From assembly GCA_965153355.1 (NCBI GenBank), contig OZ231127.1, forward strand, positions 16,244,001 to 16,308,000: DNA of 64,000 nt, given 5' to 3'. Origin of the DNA: Flaccisagitta enflata (Eukaryota > Chaetognatha > Sagittoidea > Aphragmophora). The position numbers were made by a program, and so were the translations under genes. The notes below the pieces were generated by a model. The model was not told the DNA's origin. It ran no database searches and was given only the letters and a program-made list of their open reading frames with translations. This document shows positions 35,554 to 45,967 of this stretch, one piece after another (the stretch's first letter is position 1; each line of letters begins with the position of its first letter).

Positions 35554-35897
35554 ATAGAAGTGGTGACGACTAGAATTTCATTCTCATGCCATTTTGGATT
35601 ATCAATAATTCGCGAATATCGTCCTCTCAGTCGCAGAAAGTTTTTTTTTCTTCTATTTTTCTCCTCATGTTTCTCTTTGCTGTATTTTTTTCCCACCGCG
35701 ATAGAAAGAATAATGATATATAAACTTACGAAGGAAAAAGTATAAAGACAAAAAAAGAAAAAAAAAGAAAAAAAAAGAACGAAAAAAAAAAAGGATTAAG
35801 AAATCATTGACATCGACTGCGTCTGTGTCTATAAAAGCCCTTAGCAATCGTTATTACATGATAAATGGAAAACATGGATTACCCATCATTTTGGATT

Positions 35898-35988
35898 AAA
35901 ACAAAACAAAACAAAACAAAACAAAACAAAACAAAACAAAACAAAACAAAACAAAACAAAACAAAACAAAACAAAACAAAACAAAACA
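35898..35988. repeat. (AAAAC)n pentanucleotide repeat
   Basis: About 18 perfect units of ACAAA. Confidence 0.95.
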
Positions 35989-36448
35989 ATAGCCTTCGCC
36001 AAGGCTTTGTAGCAATGCGACGGCTCGTCTATAAAGACCATGGCTTGGAATTAACCATCACAAAAACAACCAAATCCAAAACAACTTTTTTCTTTTGCCA
36101 TATTTATTCACACCCACGTTTTGGCTAAAAGGTCAATAGCCCATGTCCGCTGGTTTGCCGTTGCGCTGGTGAATTTTCTTCTGTTTGTTAGAAGAGCGTC
36201 AACTAACTTGTCTGAAAAAGCCTTTGATACAAATGATGGTTTGAAACTGGCATATGACAGACCAAATCTAAATGGACATAACACATGGATTGGCAAGTGT
36301 TGAAAGCTAAATACACCCATAAAGCAAGTTTGAAACAGGAAAAGGGAAACTTCTCAGTGGAACTTGCTAGCTCACAAAAAGGACGAACGAATGAATGGAA
36401 AAGTAGGAGGACAAACGGACTAATGAAAGAGCGGACAAATAGAAGGAT
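35989..36448. other. Unique DNA, no gene seen
   Basis: Opposing short open frames at 36108-36320 (minus) and 36121-36303 (plus) overlap and have no recognisable domain. GGACGAACGAATG-like words appear toward the family A copy that follows. Confidence 0.35.
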
Positions 36449-36607
36449 AACAAGGCCGGATACACGGCAATCCAGTCGCGGACGGTTGGGCAGGAGCAGT
36501 AATGCGAAAACAGCTCGAAATTCAAAAATGTGACCGACGGACACACCGAAATACCGACATACCGACCGTCACGGCAATGTGTAGAGTCGCGTTTCCGCGA
36601 CAAAAAA
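36449..36607 (+). mobile_element. Family A element A9, complete
   Basis: AACAAGGCCGGATACACGGC, AATCCAGTCGCGGACGG, TTGGGCAGGAGCAGTAATG, a GACCGACGGACAC tract, GGCAATGTGTAGA, the hairpin GTCGCGTTTCCGCGAC (36586-36601), and AAAAAA. The 5' GTCGCGGA is the exact complement of the hairpin's last eight bases. Confidence 0.7.
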
Positions 36608-36855
36608 CGGACAATGAGGCCTAGAACACAAAATAGGACGAATAGATGGACGGGCAAAGAAGGACATATGAAGCCATGAAGAGACGGACAAAGACAAGGA
36701 AAATTTGGCACAGATCACCTATTGATACAAAATTGGACAAACAAATGGACGGACAAAAAGAAAGACAAAAGGACAAAGTGACACAGAGCACCTGTTGACG
36801 CACAATGGGACAAATATAGGGACGGACAAAGAGAAGGAGAAATGGACAATACGTT
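36608..36855. repeat. Imperfect ~88-bp repeat rich in GGACAAA
   Basis: Repeating phrases ATGGACGGACAAAAAG, AGATCACCTATTGATAC and AGAGCACCTGTTGACGC. A further phrase, GGACAAAGTGGGACTGAG then CACCTATTGAC, lies far away at 42493-42522 beside a hAT MITE. Confidence 0.5.
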
Positions 36856-37095
36856 GATTCGGCAATTTAAACTCTTGGATTCTGTCATGTATCAGATACT
36901 CTTTCGGTAAGACATGACACAATGAGTTGAATTTACAAATACAGGCTTGGCATGACGGAACCATCTGTCGCGGAGAAGCCAGTGCAGTGTTTGAGATTGT
37001 GCAATTTTTTTCTTACTCCTGAGTTTGAGTTACAACTATTTGACACTTGTCCCGTGTTGGTGACAGACATCATCCTTTAGTATATCACTATCATA

Positions 37096-37331
37096 TTTTA
37101 ATCGCGTGCTAGGCGACTCTTCACTCCGCTATGTTTTTCCGTCGGTCTGTCAGTCCATCGGTCCATCGGTTGGTTGATCGGTCCATCGATCGGTCAGTTG
37201 GTCCCCTTTCTAATTTTCGGTTTTTGAGCATATTGAGCCTACTGCTCCTGTCCAAATGCTTTAGTGACCTTCTCCAGCACTGCTCCTGCCCACCCACACG
37301 CGACAGGGGTAGCCGCGTATCCGACCTTGTT
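37096..37331 (-). mobile_element. Family A element A10
   Basis: On the + strand: ATCGCGTGCTAGGCGACT (37101-37118), CTTCACTCCGCTATGTTTT, a GGTCCATCGGTTGG tract, TTTTCGGTTTTTGAGCATAT, CTGCTCCTGTCCAAATGC, CTGCCCACCCACACGCGAC, GGGTAGCCGCGTATCC and GACCTTGTTTTT. In family orientation the 5' GTCGCGTGTG is close to the hairpin arm AGTCGCCTAGC. Confidence 0.65.
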
Positions 37332-37504
37332 TTTGCTTGATGTCTGTCAGTCCATCCATTGGACAGTTGGTCTGTATAAATGTTTTTTTGGCTTTTGCAG
37401 GTGGTTATTGCACTACTGATGCTGCCCAAATACTTTGTTAACTGATTATTGTGTTCCACGATAGTGGAACACTAGATATTCAGAATTTCTCCGTTCGTCC
37501 GTCC

Positions 37505-39395
37505 GTGTGTCACACAACCCAGTGTTCTCCAAATGTGTGTTACACAGCCCAGTATTCTCTGAATGTGTGTCACATAGCCTAGTTTTCTCCATAGTCTGTC
37601 ACATAGCCTAGTTTTCTCCAATATGTGTGTCACACAGCCTAGTTTTTTCCATATTTTGTCACAAAACCAAGTTTTTTTCCAAATTTGTGTCACGCAGCCC
37701 AGTTTTCTCCACTGTGTGTCACACAACCCAGTTTCCTCCAAATGTGTGTCACGCAGTCCAGTTTTCTCCACTGTGTGTCACACAACCCAGTTTCCTCCGA
37801 ATGTGTGTCACACAGTCCAGTATTCTCTGAATGTGTGTCACACAGTCCAGTTTTCTCGGAATGTGTGTCACATAGCCCGGTTTTCTCCATAGTGTGTTAC
37901 ACAACCCAGTTTTTTCCAAATGTCTGTCACACAGTCCAGTTTTTTCCAAATGTGTGTCACACAGCCCAGTTTTTTCCATTGTGTGTCACACAACCCAGTT
38001 TCCTCCAAATGTGTGTCACACAGTCCAGTTTTCTCCAAATGTGTGTCACACAGCCCAGTTTTCTCTGAATGTGTGTCACACAGCCCAGTTTTCTCCATTG
38101 TGTGTCACACAACCCAGTTTTCTCCAAATGTGTGTCACAGAGCCCAATTTTTTCCATTGTGTGTCACACCACCCAGTTTTCTCAAAATGTGTGTCACACA
38201 ACCCAGTTTTCCCCAAATGTGTGTCACACAGTCCAGTTTTCTCTGAATGTGTGTCACACAGCCTAGTTTTCTCCATTGTGTGTCACATAATCAAGTTTTC
38301 TCTAAATGTGTGTCACACAGTCCAGTTTTCTACGAATGTGTGTCACACAGTCCAGTTTTCTCCAAATGTGTGTCATACAGTCTAGTTTTCTCCATTGTGT
38401 GTCACACAACCCAGTTTTCTCCAAATGTGCGTCACACAGCCCAGTTTTCTCTATTGTGTGTCACACAACCCAGTTTTCTTCAAATGTGTGTCACACAGTC
38501 CACTTTTCTCCAAATACATGTCACACAGTCCAGTTTTCTCCAAATGTGTGTCACACCGCCCAGTTTTCTCCATTGTCTGTCAGACAACCCAGTTTTTTTC
38601 CGAATGTTTGCCACACAGTAAAGTTTTCTCCAAATGTGTGTCACACAGCCCAGTTTTCTCCATTGTGTATCACACAACCCAATTTTATCTGAATGTGTGT
38701 CACACAACCCAGTTTTCTCCAAATGTGTGTCACACAGTCCAGTTTTCTCCAAATGTGTGTCACACAGCCCAATTTTCTCCATTATGTGTCACATAACCCT
38801 GTTTTCTCTGAATGTGTGTCACACAGTCCAATTTTCTCCAAATGTGTGTCACACAACCCAGTTTTTTACAAATGTATGTCACACAGCCCAGTTTTCTCCA
38901 AATGTGTGTCACACAGCCCAGTTTTCTCAATTTTGTGTCACACAACTAAGTTTTCTCCAAATGAGCGTCACACAGCCCAGTTTTTTCCATTGTGTGTCAC
39001 ACAACCCAGTTTTTTGCAAATGTGTGTCACACAGCCCCGTTTCCTCTAAAGTGTCTCACACAGCCTAATTTTCTCTAAATGTGTGCCACACAGCCTTGTT
39101 TTCTCTGACTGTGTGTAACGCAGCCTAGTTTTCTCCACCGTGTGTCACACAACCCAGTTTTCTCAGAATGTGTGTCACATAACCAAGTTTTCTCTGAATG
39201 CGTGTCACAGCCTATTTTTCTCTAAATGAGTGTCACGCAGCCCAGTTTTTTCCATTGTGTGTCAAACAACCCAGTTTTCACCCTCTGTGTGTCACACAGC
39301 CAAGTTTTCTCCAAATGTGTGTCACAAAGTCCAGTTTTTTTCCAAATGTGTGCCACACAGCCCAGCTTTCTCCAAATGTGTGTCACACACCCCAG
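37505..39395. repeat. 29/30-bp minisatellite (GTGTGTCACACAGTCCAG...), ~63 units
   Basis: Unit: GTGTGTCACACAGCCCAG, TTTTCTCCAAAT. Thirty-base units ending CCAAAT or CTGAAT alternate with 29-base units ending CCATT. The 29-base variant shifts frame, so overlapping open frames of 60-160 codons appear in all frames of both strands. No gene. Confidence 0.9.
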
Positions 39396-39406
39396 TTTAT
39401 GAGCCC

Positions 39407-39570
39407 TGGGGTTATAAGCCCTGCGGTCATGAGCCCTGCAGTTATAAGCCCCACGGTTAGGAAGCCTGTGGTCATAAACCCCGCGGTTATACGCCCCGCG
39501 GTTGTAAGCCTCACGGTTTCAAGCGCTGCGGTTATAAGCCTCACAGTTATAAGCCCCGCAGTTATGAAGA
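39407..39570. repeat. 15-bp minisatellite (GGTTATAAGCCCCGC), 11 units
   Basis: Exactly spaced 15-base units with variants GGTCATGAGCCCTGC and AGTTATAAGCCCCAC. It follows the 29/30-bp array with only a short junction. Confidence 0.85.
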
Positions 39571-39776
39571 CAGGCAGTTGGGCTGCCTACAGGCGGCCAA
39601 TATGTATAACACAGATTTCTCTGAACATTAGTATTGGATGACTCATTAGAATTATTGTATTATCATTCATGCTCAATCAAGTTATCATGGAACACATTAT
39701 GGCGAACGCCACTTGTTGATATCCACACGCAACTTAGCTATGTACCTGGCTTAGTTTTAATTGTATTTAGCATATA

Positions 39777-40295
39777 CAGTAGATCTCGTCTAGACTTGAG
39801 ATAACGGGGGCAAGCACTATGGAAGAACAAATGAAACTAGAGGGCTGATATTTGGAATATAAATTAATAAAGGAATGATTTATTCCCCATGATACTTGGT
39901 TGCCATGGAAACGCATTTCCATGTATTTATGCTAAAATATCAATATTTTGAGAAATTTTTTGAGGGAACATTGCTTAGAATTAAATTTGCTACAACTTTC
40001 CCACAGTATGTTCTGTAAGAATATCGCTCGTTTGGCCGTTGCTAGGGAGCGTATCCATGTGTGACAACCCCTAGCAACCGCTAAACGAGCGACATTCTTA
40101 CAGAACATACTGTGGGAAAGTTGTAGCAAATTTGATTTTAAGCAATGTTCCCTCAAAAGAATTCTCAAAGTATTGATACTTTAGCGTAAATACATGAAAA
40201 TGCGTTTCCATGGCAACCAACTATCAATCCCCTGGCTTCATTTGTTAATCTGCAATGCTTGCCCCCGTTATCTCAAGTCTAGACGAGATCTACTG
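39777..40295. mobile_element. Palindromic TA-flanked element E7 (519 bp)
   Basis: Ends CAGTAGATCTCGTCTAGAC and its exact complement, each flanked by TA (39775-39776 and 40296-40297). The arms continue TTGAGATAACGGGGGCAAGC, then TGGTTGCCATGGAAACGC, GGGAACATTGCTTAGAAT and ACTTTCCCACAGTATGTTCT. They meet near 40055 around CCATGTGTGACA. It is the intact relative of E3. No coding capacity; Tc1/mariner-type by its TA flanks (inference). Confidence 0.75.
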
Positions 40296-40311
40296 TATTT
40301 ATATCTTGTGC

Positions 40312-40483
40312 TTTTAGTTGCGTTTTACGCAATTCTACAACCCGCTCTGTCCGTCCGTTGGTCGGTCCATCCCCATTTTACATTTTCGGTGTTTTTGAGC
40401 GTTTTGAGCTCATTGCTCATGCCCAAATGCCTCATTACTGCCCCTACCCGCACGCGACTGTGGTAGCCGTGTATCCGGCCTTG
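40312..40483 (-). mobile_element. Family A element A11
   Basis: On the + strand: hairpin AGTTGCGTTTTACGCAATT (40316-40334), CTACAACCCGCTCTGTCC, GTCCGTTGGTCGGTCC, TTTTCGGTGTTTTTGAGCG, CTCATGCCCAAATGCC, CCCCTACCCGCACGCGAC, GGTAGCCGTGTATCC and GGCCTTG. It begins 17 bp after E7 ends. Confidence 0.6.
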
Positions 40484-40486
40484 CAC

Positions 40487-40642
40487 TCTTTAGCCCGCTA
40501 TATCTGTTGGTCAGTCCATCACTGTTAGCTTTTTTGGCATTTACGGGTGGTTTTTGCAATAAGCTCTTGCCCAAATATTGGGTGAGCTTTTTCATGACTG
40601 CCCCTGCCCACCGGCACGCTACTTTGGTATCCGGCCTTTGTT
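40487..40642 (-). mobile_element. Family A element A12, truncated at the hairpin end
   Basis: Lacks a hairpin but has TAGCCCGCTATATCTG, GGTCAGTCCATC, CTCTTGCCCAAATATTGGG, CTGCCCCTGCCCACCGGC and GGTATCCGGCCTTTGTT. It lies in the same orientation as A11 and directly after it. Confidence 0.5.
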
Positions 40643-40715
40643 CCAAACATGGAACTCTGCATTACCTGCAAATTTGAAATCAAAGAATTCATCCCCTGCA
40701 AAACAGCTTAGTAAG

Positions 40716-40866
40716 AACAAGGCCGGATACACGGCCAGTACCAGTTGCAGACGGTGGTTAGGGGCGGAAATGCGCGTTTTACACGTTCCAACTCGATCAT
40801 TACGGACCAAGAGACCAACAGACAGACAAAGCCTCTTACAGAGTTGCGTGTCTGCAACTAAAAACA
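40716..40866 (+). mobile_element. Family A element A13, complete, head-to-tail with A14
   Basis: AACAAGGCCGGATACACGGC, CAGTTGCAGAC (motif 40743-40752), AACTCGATCATTACGG, ACAAAGCCTCTTACAGAG, hairpin AGTTGCGTGTCTGCAACT (40844-40861), AAAAA. The 5' motif AGTTGCAGAC is the exact complement of the hairpin end, including a G-to-A variant shared by both ends but absent from A6. Its terminal A-run overlaps the AACAAGG start of the next copy. Confidence 0.75.
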
Positions 40867-40935
40867 AGGCCGGATACACGGCAATCCAGTTGCAGACGGT
40901 TGGGTAGGAGCAGTAATGCAAAAACCGCTCGCATA
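40865..40935 (+). mobile_element. Family A element A14, 5' part only
   Basis: AACAAGGCCGGATACACGGC, then CCAGTTGCAGACGGTTGGG and TAGGAGCAGTAATGC. It stops before any hairpin and is followed by another family A start. Confidence 0.55.
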
Positions 40936-41097
40936 TACACAGCCGGATACACAGCCAAAAAGAAGTCGCTGGCGGTGGGCAGGGGCAGTTTGTAGGTGGG
41001 TTGGGCAGTAATGTGCCTAGGCAGGGGCTGTGATGCTCAAAATCAGAATATCAGCAAATTTTGCATCACTTAGCCGGTGCTTAGCCAGTGACTAAAA
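40936..41097 (+). mobile_element. Family A-like element A15
   Basis: ACAGCCGGATACACAGCC, AAGTCGCTGGCGGTGGGC, two further GGGCAGTAATG or GGCAGGGGCTGTGATG segments, and a weak 3' part TTAGCCAGTGACTAAAAC. The terminal hairpin is not well formed. Confidence 0.4.
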
Positions 41098-41212
41098 CTG
41101 AGATGGACCAACAGACCAACATAGGGATGGACGGACTGAGGAGAGACGGCAAGGAGTAGAGTTCTGAGGCCCGTTAAAAATGTTGTGATCAGTGACCAGT
41201 AGTAGTAAAGCC

Positions 41213-42110
41213 CCCTCCAAGTTAGGATCTGGTGGTGAGAGGGGCAGTGACCCTGAAAAGGTCGGTGACCTCTAGTTAGCTTGAATTTGAGCATTGAGGC
41301 TTGGGTTGAAGCATCCAAGGTGAAATCAGAGCTTTGATGGTGGGATTTGAGCCCTGAGAATGGGTTTAAGTCTTGCGGCTGGGATATGAGTCTTGTTGCA
41401 GATATTTGAGCCTCATAGCAAGAAACTGCGCCATGAGGCTGTAATTTAAGCCTAGAGGCAAAGATTGGAACCTTGAGGCAGGAATTTGAACCTCAAGGTG
41501 AGGGTTTGAGTCCTGACTTGAACCTCGAGGTGGGTATTTGCACCTCAAGGTGAGTGTTAGAGCCTCGAGGTTTGTGCCTCAAGGTGGTGATTTGAACCTT
41601 TAGGCAAGAAAGTGAGCCTTGTGGCTTGGATGTGAGCCTTGAGGCTGGAAATTGAGCCTTAAAGCTGGGATTTGAGCCTTAAGGATAGGATTTGAGCCTT
41701 AAGGATAGGATTTGAGCTTTGAGGCTGGGATTTGAGCATGCATGGGAACTGAAGTTTGAGTCTCAAGACTGAAGTTTGAGTTTTGAGACTGAGTTTGAGT
41801 CTCGAGACTGGATTTTGAGTCTTGACACAGGGATTTCAGCCTCTATGCTGGAATTTGAACCATGAGGCCCGGATTTAAGTCTCAATGCTGGTACAGTTGA
41901 TTTGAATACCAATCTGACAGATTTCAAAGTATCATCATTCTTAGTCGCGTGCACGCGTGCACGCATGCACGCGACCAACCTTGCTCTGTTGGTTGGTCAG
42001 TTGGTCTGTCTGCTGGAATTTCAGCTTCAAAGAGGGTGAACCAAGGAGGTTAAGAAGGATAGATTTCTCCATATATGAAAGCATAGGTGATACCTTTCAA
42101 GTCCCATACA
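41213..42110 (+). mobile_element. Family C element C3, diverged, with a long core
   Basis: The 5' part is GAGAGGGGCAGTGACCCTG, AAAAGGTCGGTGACCTC. The core at 41280-41890 is about 30 degenerate units of GAGCCTTGAGGCTGGGATTT. A family A hairpin fragment is inserted at 41941-42012. The eroded 3' part has GAAAGCATAGGTGATACC, comparable with GAAAGCATAGATCATCGG in C2. Confidence 0.5.
41941..42012 (-). mobile_element. Family A 3' end with an enlarged hairpin
   Basis: TTAGTCGCGTGCACGCGTGC, ACGCATGCACGCGACC, then a GTTGGTTGGTCAGTTGGTC tract. The loop side of the usual AGTCGCGTGCACGCGACT hairpin is lengthened by extra GTGCACGC units. Confidence 0.5.
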
Positions 42111-42543
42111 ACAAGAGCCGAGTATTGATTTTTTTTTTCAATGAAATGTAACAAATATCTCCAACTTACGAACAATGATCTGATGAAAGCAGAAACTTGC
42201 CAAAAAAGTAATTGATATAAAATGAAATTATACATGAAAAAAAAAAGATTGAAAGAAAAATGAATGAAACAGATCGAGATTGATGAAAAAATCAATAGTA
42301 CAAAAGAAATAAAAAAAAAGATGTTAGAAATAGTCACTACTGTTTTCTTCTTTTTTGGGAAGCTTTGCGACAGAGGGTTTAGGAAACTAACTATAGTCAG
42401 CTTTGTGCTGTGAGATATATTCACGGAGATCTACAAAATGAGCTTTTGATCATGGTGATGAGATGAAAATAACCATGTTTGACTCAGCGTAATGGACAAA
42501 GTGGGACTGAGCACCTATTGACTTTCTTCTACAGCCTTGTAAG

Positions 42544-42653
42544 TAGGGATGTGGAAGCGGTCGATTTTCATGCCGCTTCCACCGCTTCCGCTTCCGCTTC
42601 CGCTTCCATTTTACAGTACAAATTGGAAGCGGTCAATCGCTTCCACATCCCCA
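42544..42653. mobile_element. hAT-type MITE copy 2 (110 bp)
   Basis: Starts TAGGGATGTGGAAGCGGTCG and ends GCTTCCACATCCCCA. It is flanked by the perfect 8-bp duplication CTTGTAAG (42536-42543 and 42654-42661). The interior is a (GCTTCC)n-like repeat with four units where copy 1 has three. Confidence 0.85.
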
Positions 42654-42769
42654 CTTGTAAGTTGTATCTATTGGTGAAATCAATCTCATTTTCACTTAGG
42701 TGACCACGGACACACACACGTCCAATGCAATGACCTTGGTAGGAGCCACATTTTGGCCAACACACAGCC

Positions 42770-42935
<166 letters not shown>

Positions 42936-42952
42936 TTATGATGACAACAATC

Positions 42953-43175
42953 GTGACCATTCCCGGCGATCGTGTTCATTGCTTTTACAGCGTGATCACA
43001 TATTTATAAACTTCAACTGCCCCATGAAGGAGTAAGCGCAGTGAGTCAGCGAGCCCGTGAATGGAGTGAGGAATGTAAGCGAGTGTGGCGAAGTGCAATG
43101 TTGTGTGGCAAATGATGAGTGAAGTGAGCAGTGTGAGTGAACGAGCGGAGTGAACGACCGACTTGCCCGTTATGA
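42953..43175. mobile_element. Family F element, diverged
   Basis: AGCGTGATCACATATTTAT, CCCCATGAAGGAGTAAGC, GCGAGCCCGTGAATGGAG, and a GAGTGAACGAGCGGAGTG tract in the same order as other F copies. The terminal repeats are not preserved. Confidence 0.5.
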
Positions 43176-43346
43176 ACATGATTGCCACGTGAAGATACAG
43201 GCCCACAACCTCAGAGAGAGAAGCTTTGATCAGAGGCAGAGAGAGGGACTTTCGTGGTGAAAAAAGATCTCCCTCCAATTTGTGAAAGTCAGTAGACGCG
43301 AGAAACAAGAAACAGCTACCTCTAAAAATAGGACGTGGCAACTCTG

Positions 43347-43348
43347 TG

Positions 43349-43403
<55 letters not shown>

Positions 43404-43496
43404 TGGTCCTTTTCGTATCGTTCATCGATCTTTCAGTCTACATCTCTGTCTGTCAGTCTACAACTCTTCACATCTGTCTATCTATCTCTTTGCTAA

Positions 43497-43552
<56 letters not shown>
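43347..43552. repeat. (GTCT)n and (TC)n microsatellites
   Basis: GTCT at 43347-43400 and TC at 43498-43552. Confidence 0.9.
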
Positions 43553-43553
<1 letters not shown>

Positions 43554-43617
43554 GTGTCTGTCTCTGTCTTTTTCTCTTCCTTTTTTTTCCCGCTCACCAT
43601 GGCAATAGATGAAATCA

Positions 43618-43742
43618 AATAAGAATACAAAAATGAATAAATGAATAAATAAATGAATAAATAGATTGATGAATAAATAGATAGATAAATGAATAAACAA
43701 ATAAATAAACAAATAAATGAATGAATAAATAGATAAAAATAA
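43618..43742. repeat. (AATA/AATG)n tetranucleotide repeat
   Basis: Imperfect AATAAATG repeat with GATAGATAAATG interruptions, adjacent to a family A copy. Confidence 0.85.
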
Positions 43743-44003
43743 AAGCAGGATACTCGCTTTTTTTAGCCGCGATATGGTGGGCTGGGGCAGTGATATCGGA
43801 AGGTTGGGAGATATTCTGGATGATGTAGCCATGCGAGATCCGCGAGAACCCAACAAATGTGACAAATTGACAAAGCGACTGATTGAGCAACCGATGGACA
43901 AAAAGAAAACTTTCTATTCAAAATCGTATACCACGCGACTGAAATAAACATGACCGGATACACGGCAACACAGTCGCGGACGGTTAGGAAGGGGCATTGA
44001 TGT
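43743..44003 (+). mobile_element. Two family A copies in a row, the first diverged and the second truncated
   Basis: The first (43743-43944) has GCAGGATACTCGC, AGCCGCGATATGGTGGGC and an end GTATACCACGCGACTGAAAT. The second (43946-44003) has AACATGACCGGATACACGGC and AGTCGCGGACGGTTAGG and then stops. As at 40866, the end of one abuts the start of the next in the same orientation. Confidence 0.5.
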
Positions 44004-44007
44004 TATG

Positions 44008-44095
44008 TAAGGTAATGCAATGCAATGCAATGCAATGTAATGCAATGTATTTAAGATAAGACATTACAAGTGTACAGTATAATGCAATAGTCGCT
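44008..44095 (-). repeat. (AATGC)n plus a possible LINE 3' tail
   Basis: Six units of AATGC followed by ATTTAAGATAAGACATTACA and AGTGTACAGT. A short tandem repeat next to a TTTAAG...ACATTACAAG stretch is common at 3' tails of some non-LTR retrotransposons read in reverse. No LINE coding sequence was found, so the retrotransposon reading is weak. Confidence 0.25.
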
Positions 44096-44101
44096 AAAGC
44101 G

Positions 44102-44537
44102 TTAGATGGTCAGCGGTACCCGTTGCCCCTAAGTGAGTGTATGAGGGTGTGAGATGGTGAGAGGGGCAGCGGCCCCGAAGGAGCCGATGACCTATGCTGT
44201 TTATATTCGAGCCTGGAGGCTGGAATCGGGGCCGTGAAGCTGGGATTTTAGCTTAGAGGCAGGGATTTGAACCTCTTGGCTGAGATTTGAGCCTCGATAC
44301 TGGGATTTGAGCCTCAAGGTTGGAATTGGAGCCTCAAGGCTGGGATTTGGGCCTTGAGGCTGGGATTTGGGCCTTGAGGCTGGGATTTGGCCCTCAAGGC
44401 TGGGATTTGGGTCTCGAGGCTGAAAATGGGGCAGGGGGGACGGATGGACGTAAGTACAGACAGACGGATTGACGGATGGACGGACAGATTCCCCCTTGTT
44501 CTACAGAACTTCGTCCCCTTCAGGGCCGCTGCCCAAA
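44102..44537 (+). mobile_element. Family C element C4
   Basis: AGATGGTCAGCGGTACCCG, GAGGGGCAGCGGCCCCGAAG, GAGCCGATGACCTATGC, then a core of about 11 units of GCCTCAAGGCTGGGATTTG (44210-44425). A GGGGGGACGGATGGACG tract, CCCCCTTGTTCTACAG, AACTTCGTCCCC and AGGGCCGCTGCCCAAAAA follow. Confidence 0.7.
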
Positions 44538-45354
44538 AACCACTTACATTGTTGCATGTCGCTACTCGGCCAACTCTAACAAATGTCCAAAATAGATGCG
44601 TAATACCACTAATAGCAAGTTGATGGAATCTTGAAACACATGCTAGAAACAGAAAAAACTCGAGTCAGCGAAGCGGAGAGCTCTTCCCTCATTAGTCGAG
44701 CGAGTATTTACTCAAGCAAGTAGATTAGAAACCGTCCCAAAAAAAAAGATGCGATGGTCGAAACTAAAAAGTCGGAACGGCAAATTTGTTCCTTTATCAG
44801 TTTATGTATCGTATTTTGGTATTTCAAGCTATCTATGTACTGCGGGACCCCAACATAACAGTCTTTATGGAACTGGATATTTCAAGCTATCTATGTACGT
44901 GCAAACATGGTGGATGATTCCTGTTGCGCACCCTAATCTCTGGTCTCCTGTCCATCTGATCGTTGGATGGCACATATGAACCTTTTCGTGGTTAATGTGC
45001 CTTTTTTGCATACGTACTATTTTTGCTAGGTACTTACAACAGCGACAACGACAACGACTGATAATGTACTTTCAGTTTATCGCCCAATCAAACGATTAGA
45101 GGGAAAGAAAGAAATAATGAAAAAAGAAAAAAGTCTTAGAGGAAGTGAAGAGAAAAGAGAGAGAGAGAAAAAGAGAAAAAGCACTCTCATCATGGCAGAC
45201 ACAAGCAGTGATTCCGTGTAAAAGAAGTGATTTGAGTATCGGACAGCACTTGACAGAAATTCCCTTCGCGTTCAGCCAACAGAATTTGATGTGATTGGTC
45301 TTGGAAGATAACCCCGCTTTTAAGCCACTCTCCTTCCACAAGTCTCTTCTATCG
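44538..45354. other. Unique DNA, no gene seen
   Basis: An open frame at 44749-44979 has no recognisable motif. TATTTCAAGCTATCTATGTA occurs twice (near 44820 and 44879), so part of that frame is an internal repeat. Confidence 0.35.
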
Positions 45355-45550
45355 TTTTTAGTCACCTGCTACTGCTACGCGACTCTACACGCCGCTTTGT
45401 CCGTCCGTCCGTCGTTCCTTCCGCCCGCCACACTTTACTTTTTTAAGGGGTTTTGCGGTCTTTGGCCTCACTTCTCCTGCCCTAATGATCAAAGGACCTC
45501 AAATACAGCCCCTGCCCACCCGCACGCGAATGGGGTAGCCGTGTATCGCT
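45355..45550 (-). mobile_element. Family A element A18
   Basis: On the + strand: AGTCACCTGCTACTGCTACG and CGACTCTACACGCCGC, (GTCC)n, TTAAGGGGTTTTGCGG, CTTCTCCTGCCCTAATG, GCCCCTGCCCACCCGCAC, GCGAATGGGGTAGCC and GTGTATC. The hairpin loop is longer than usual. The end lacks GGCCTTGTT. Confidence 0.6.
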
Positions 45551-45740
45551 CTTCATATAAAATATTGTTCTGTCTTTTCTTGCCTTGCTTTTTAGGGTCT
45601 GTACAGGTCATCAACCCGCGTGAAAGGATGAAATAAGTAGCGTGTACCAGTGATGGCGGCTATTAGGGGTACGGGGTCTGTTGGTCTCTCAGTCAGTCCT
45701 TGCGTCCGTCATGCTTTGAATTAGGGCCTTCACCAGTTAT

Positions 45741-45850
45741 TTTTAGGTGCGCCAACGCAACTGGCCAACTGGCTGTGTCCGTCGGTTGGTCTGTAATGCA
45801 TTCGTTCGACGATCCACACGGAGCACCTTATTGGCCTACTTGGCTGTGTT
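45741..45850 (-). mobile_element. Family B element B3
   Basis: On the + strand: TTTTAGGTGCGCCAACGC, CTGGCTGTGTCCGTCGG, ATGCATTCGTTCGACGATCC, ACACGGAGCACCTTATTGG and CCTACTTGGC. In family orientation the 5' AGGTGCTCC and the 3' stem strand AGGTGCGCC differ at one base. Confidence 0.6.
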
Positions 45851-45891
45851 CATTCAGCTCTGCTCCTGTCCAAATGCTAGGTTGGCCTTTT

Positions 45892-45955
45892 GAATGAATG
45901 AATGAATGAATTTTATTTGCAAAGACAAACAAAATTTACAAGTACCATGAAATGT
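45892..45955 (-). repeat. (GAAT)n plus a possible LINE 3' tail
   Basis: Five GAAT units followed by TTTTATTTGCAAAGACAAAC and AAAATTTACAAGTACC. As at 44008, this could be a retrotransposon 3' tail in reverse. No LINE body is visible. Confidence 0.25.
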
Positions 45956-45967
45956 AAGGCTTGAGCC

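Noticed and set aside
37472-39068. Cys/His-rich repeated frames resembling zinc-finger-like spacing (VCHT..QFS)
   Set aside because: The residues come from GTGTGTCACACAG in a 29/30-bp minisatellite. The spacing does not fit any zinc-finger class, and similar frames appear on both strands.
37505-39395. CRISPR-like direct repeat array
   Set aside because: Units are contiguous variants without unique spacers, in what looks like animal DNA. It is a minisatellite.
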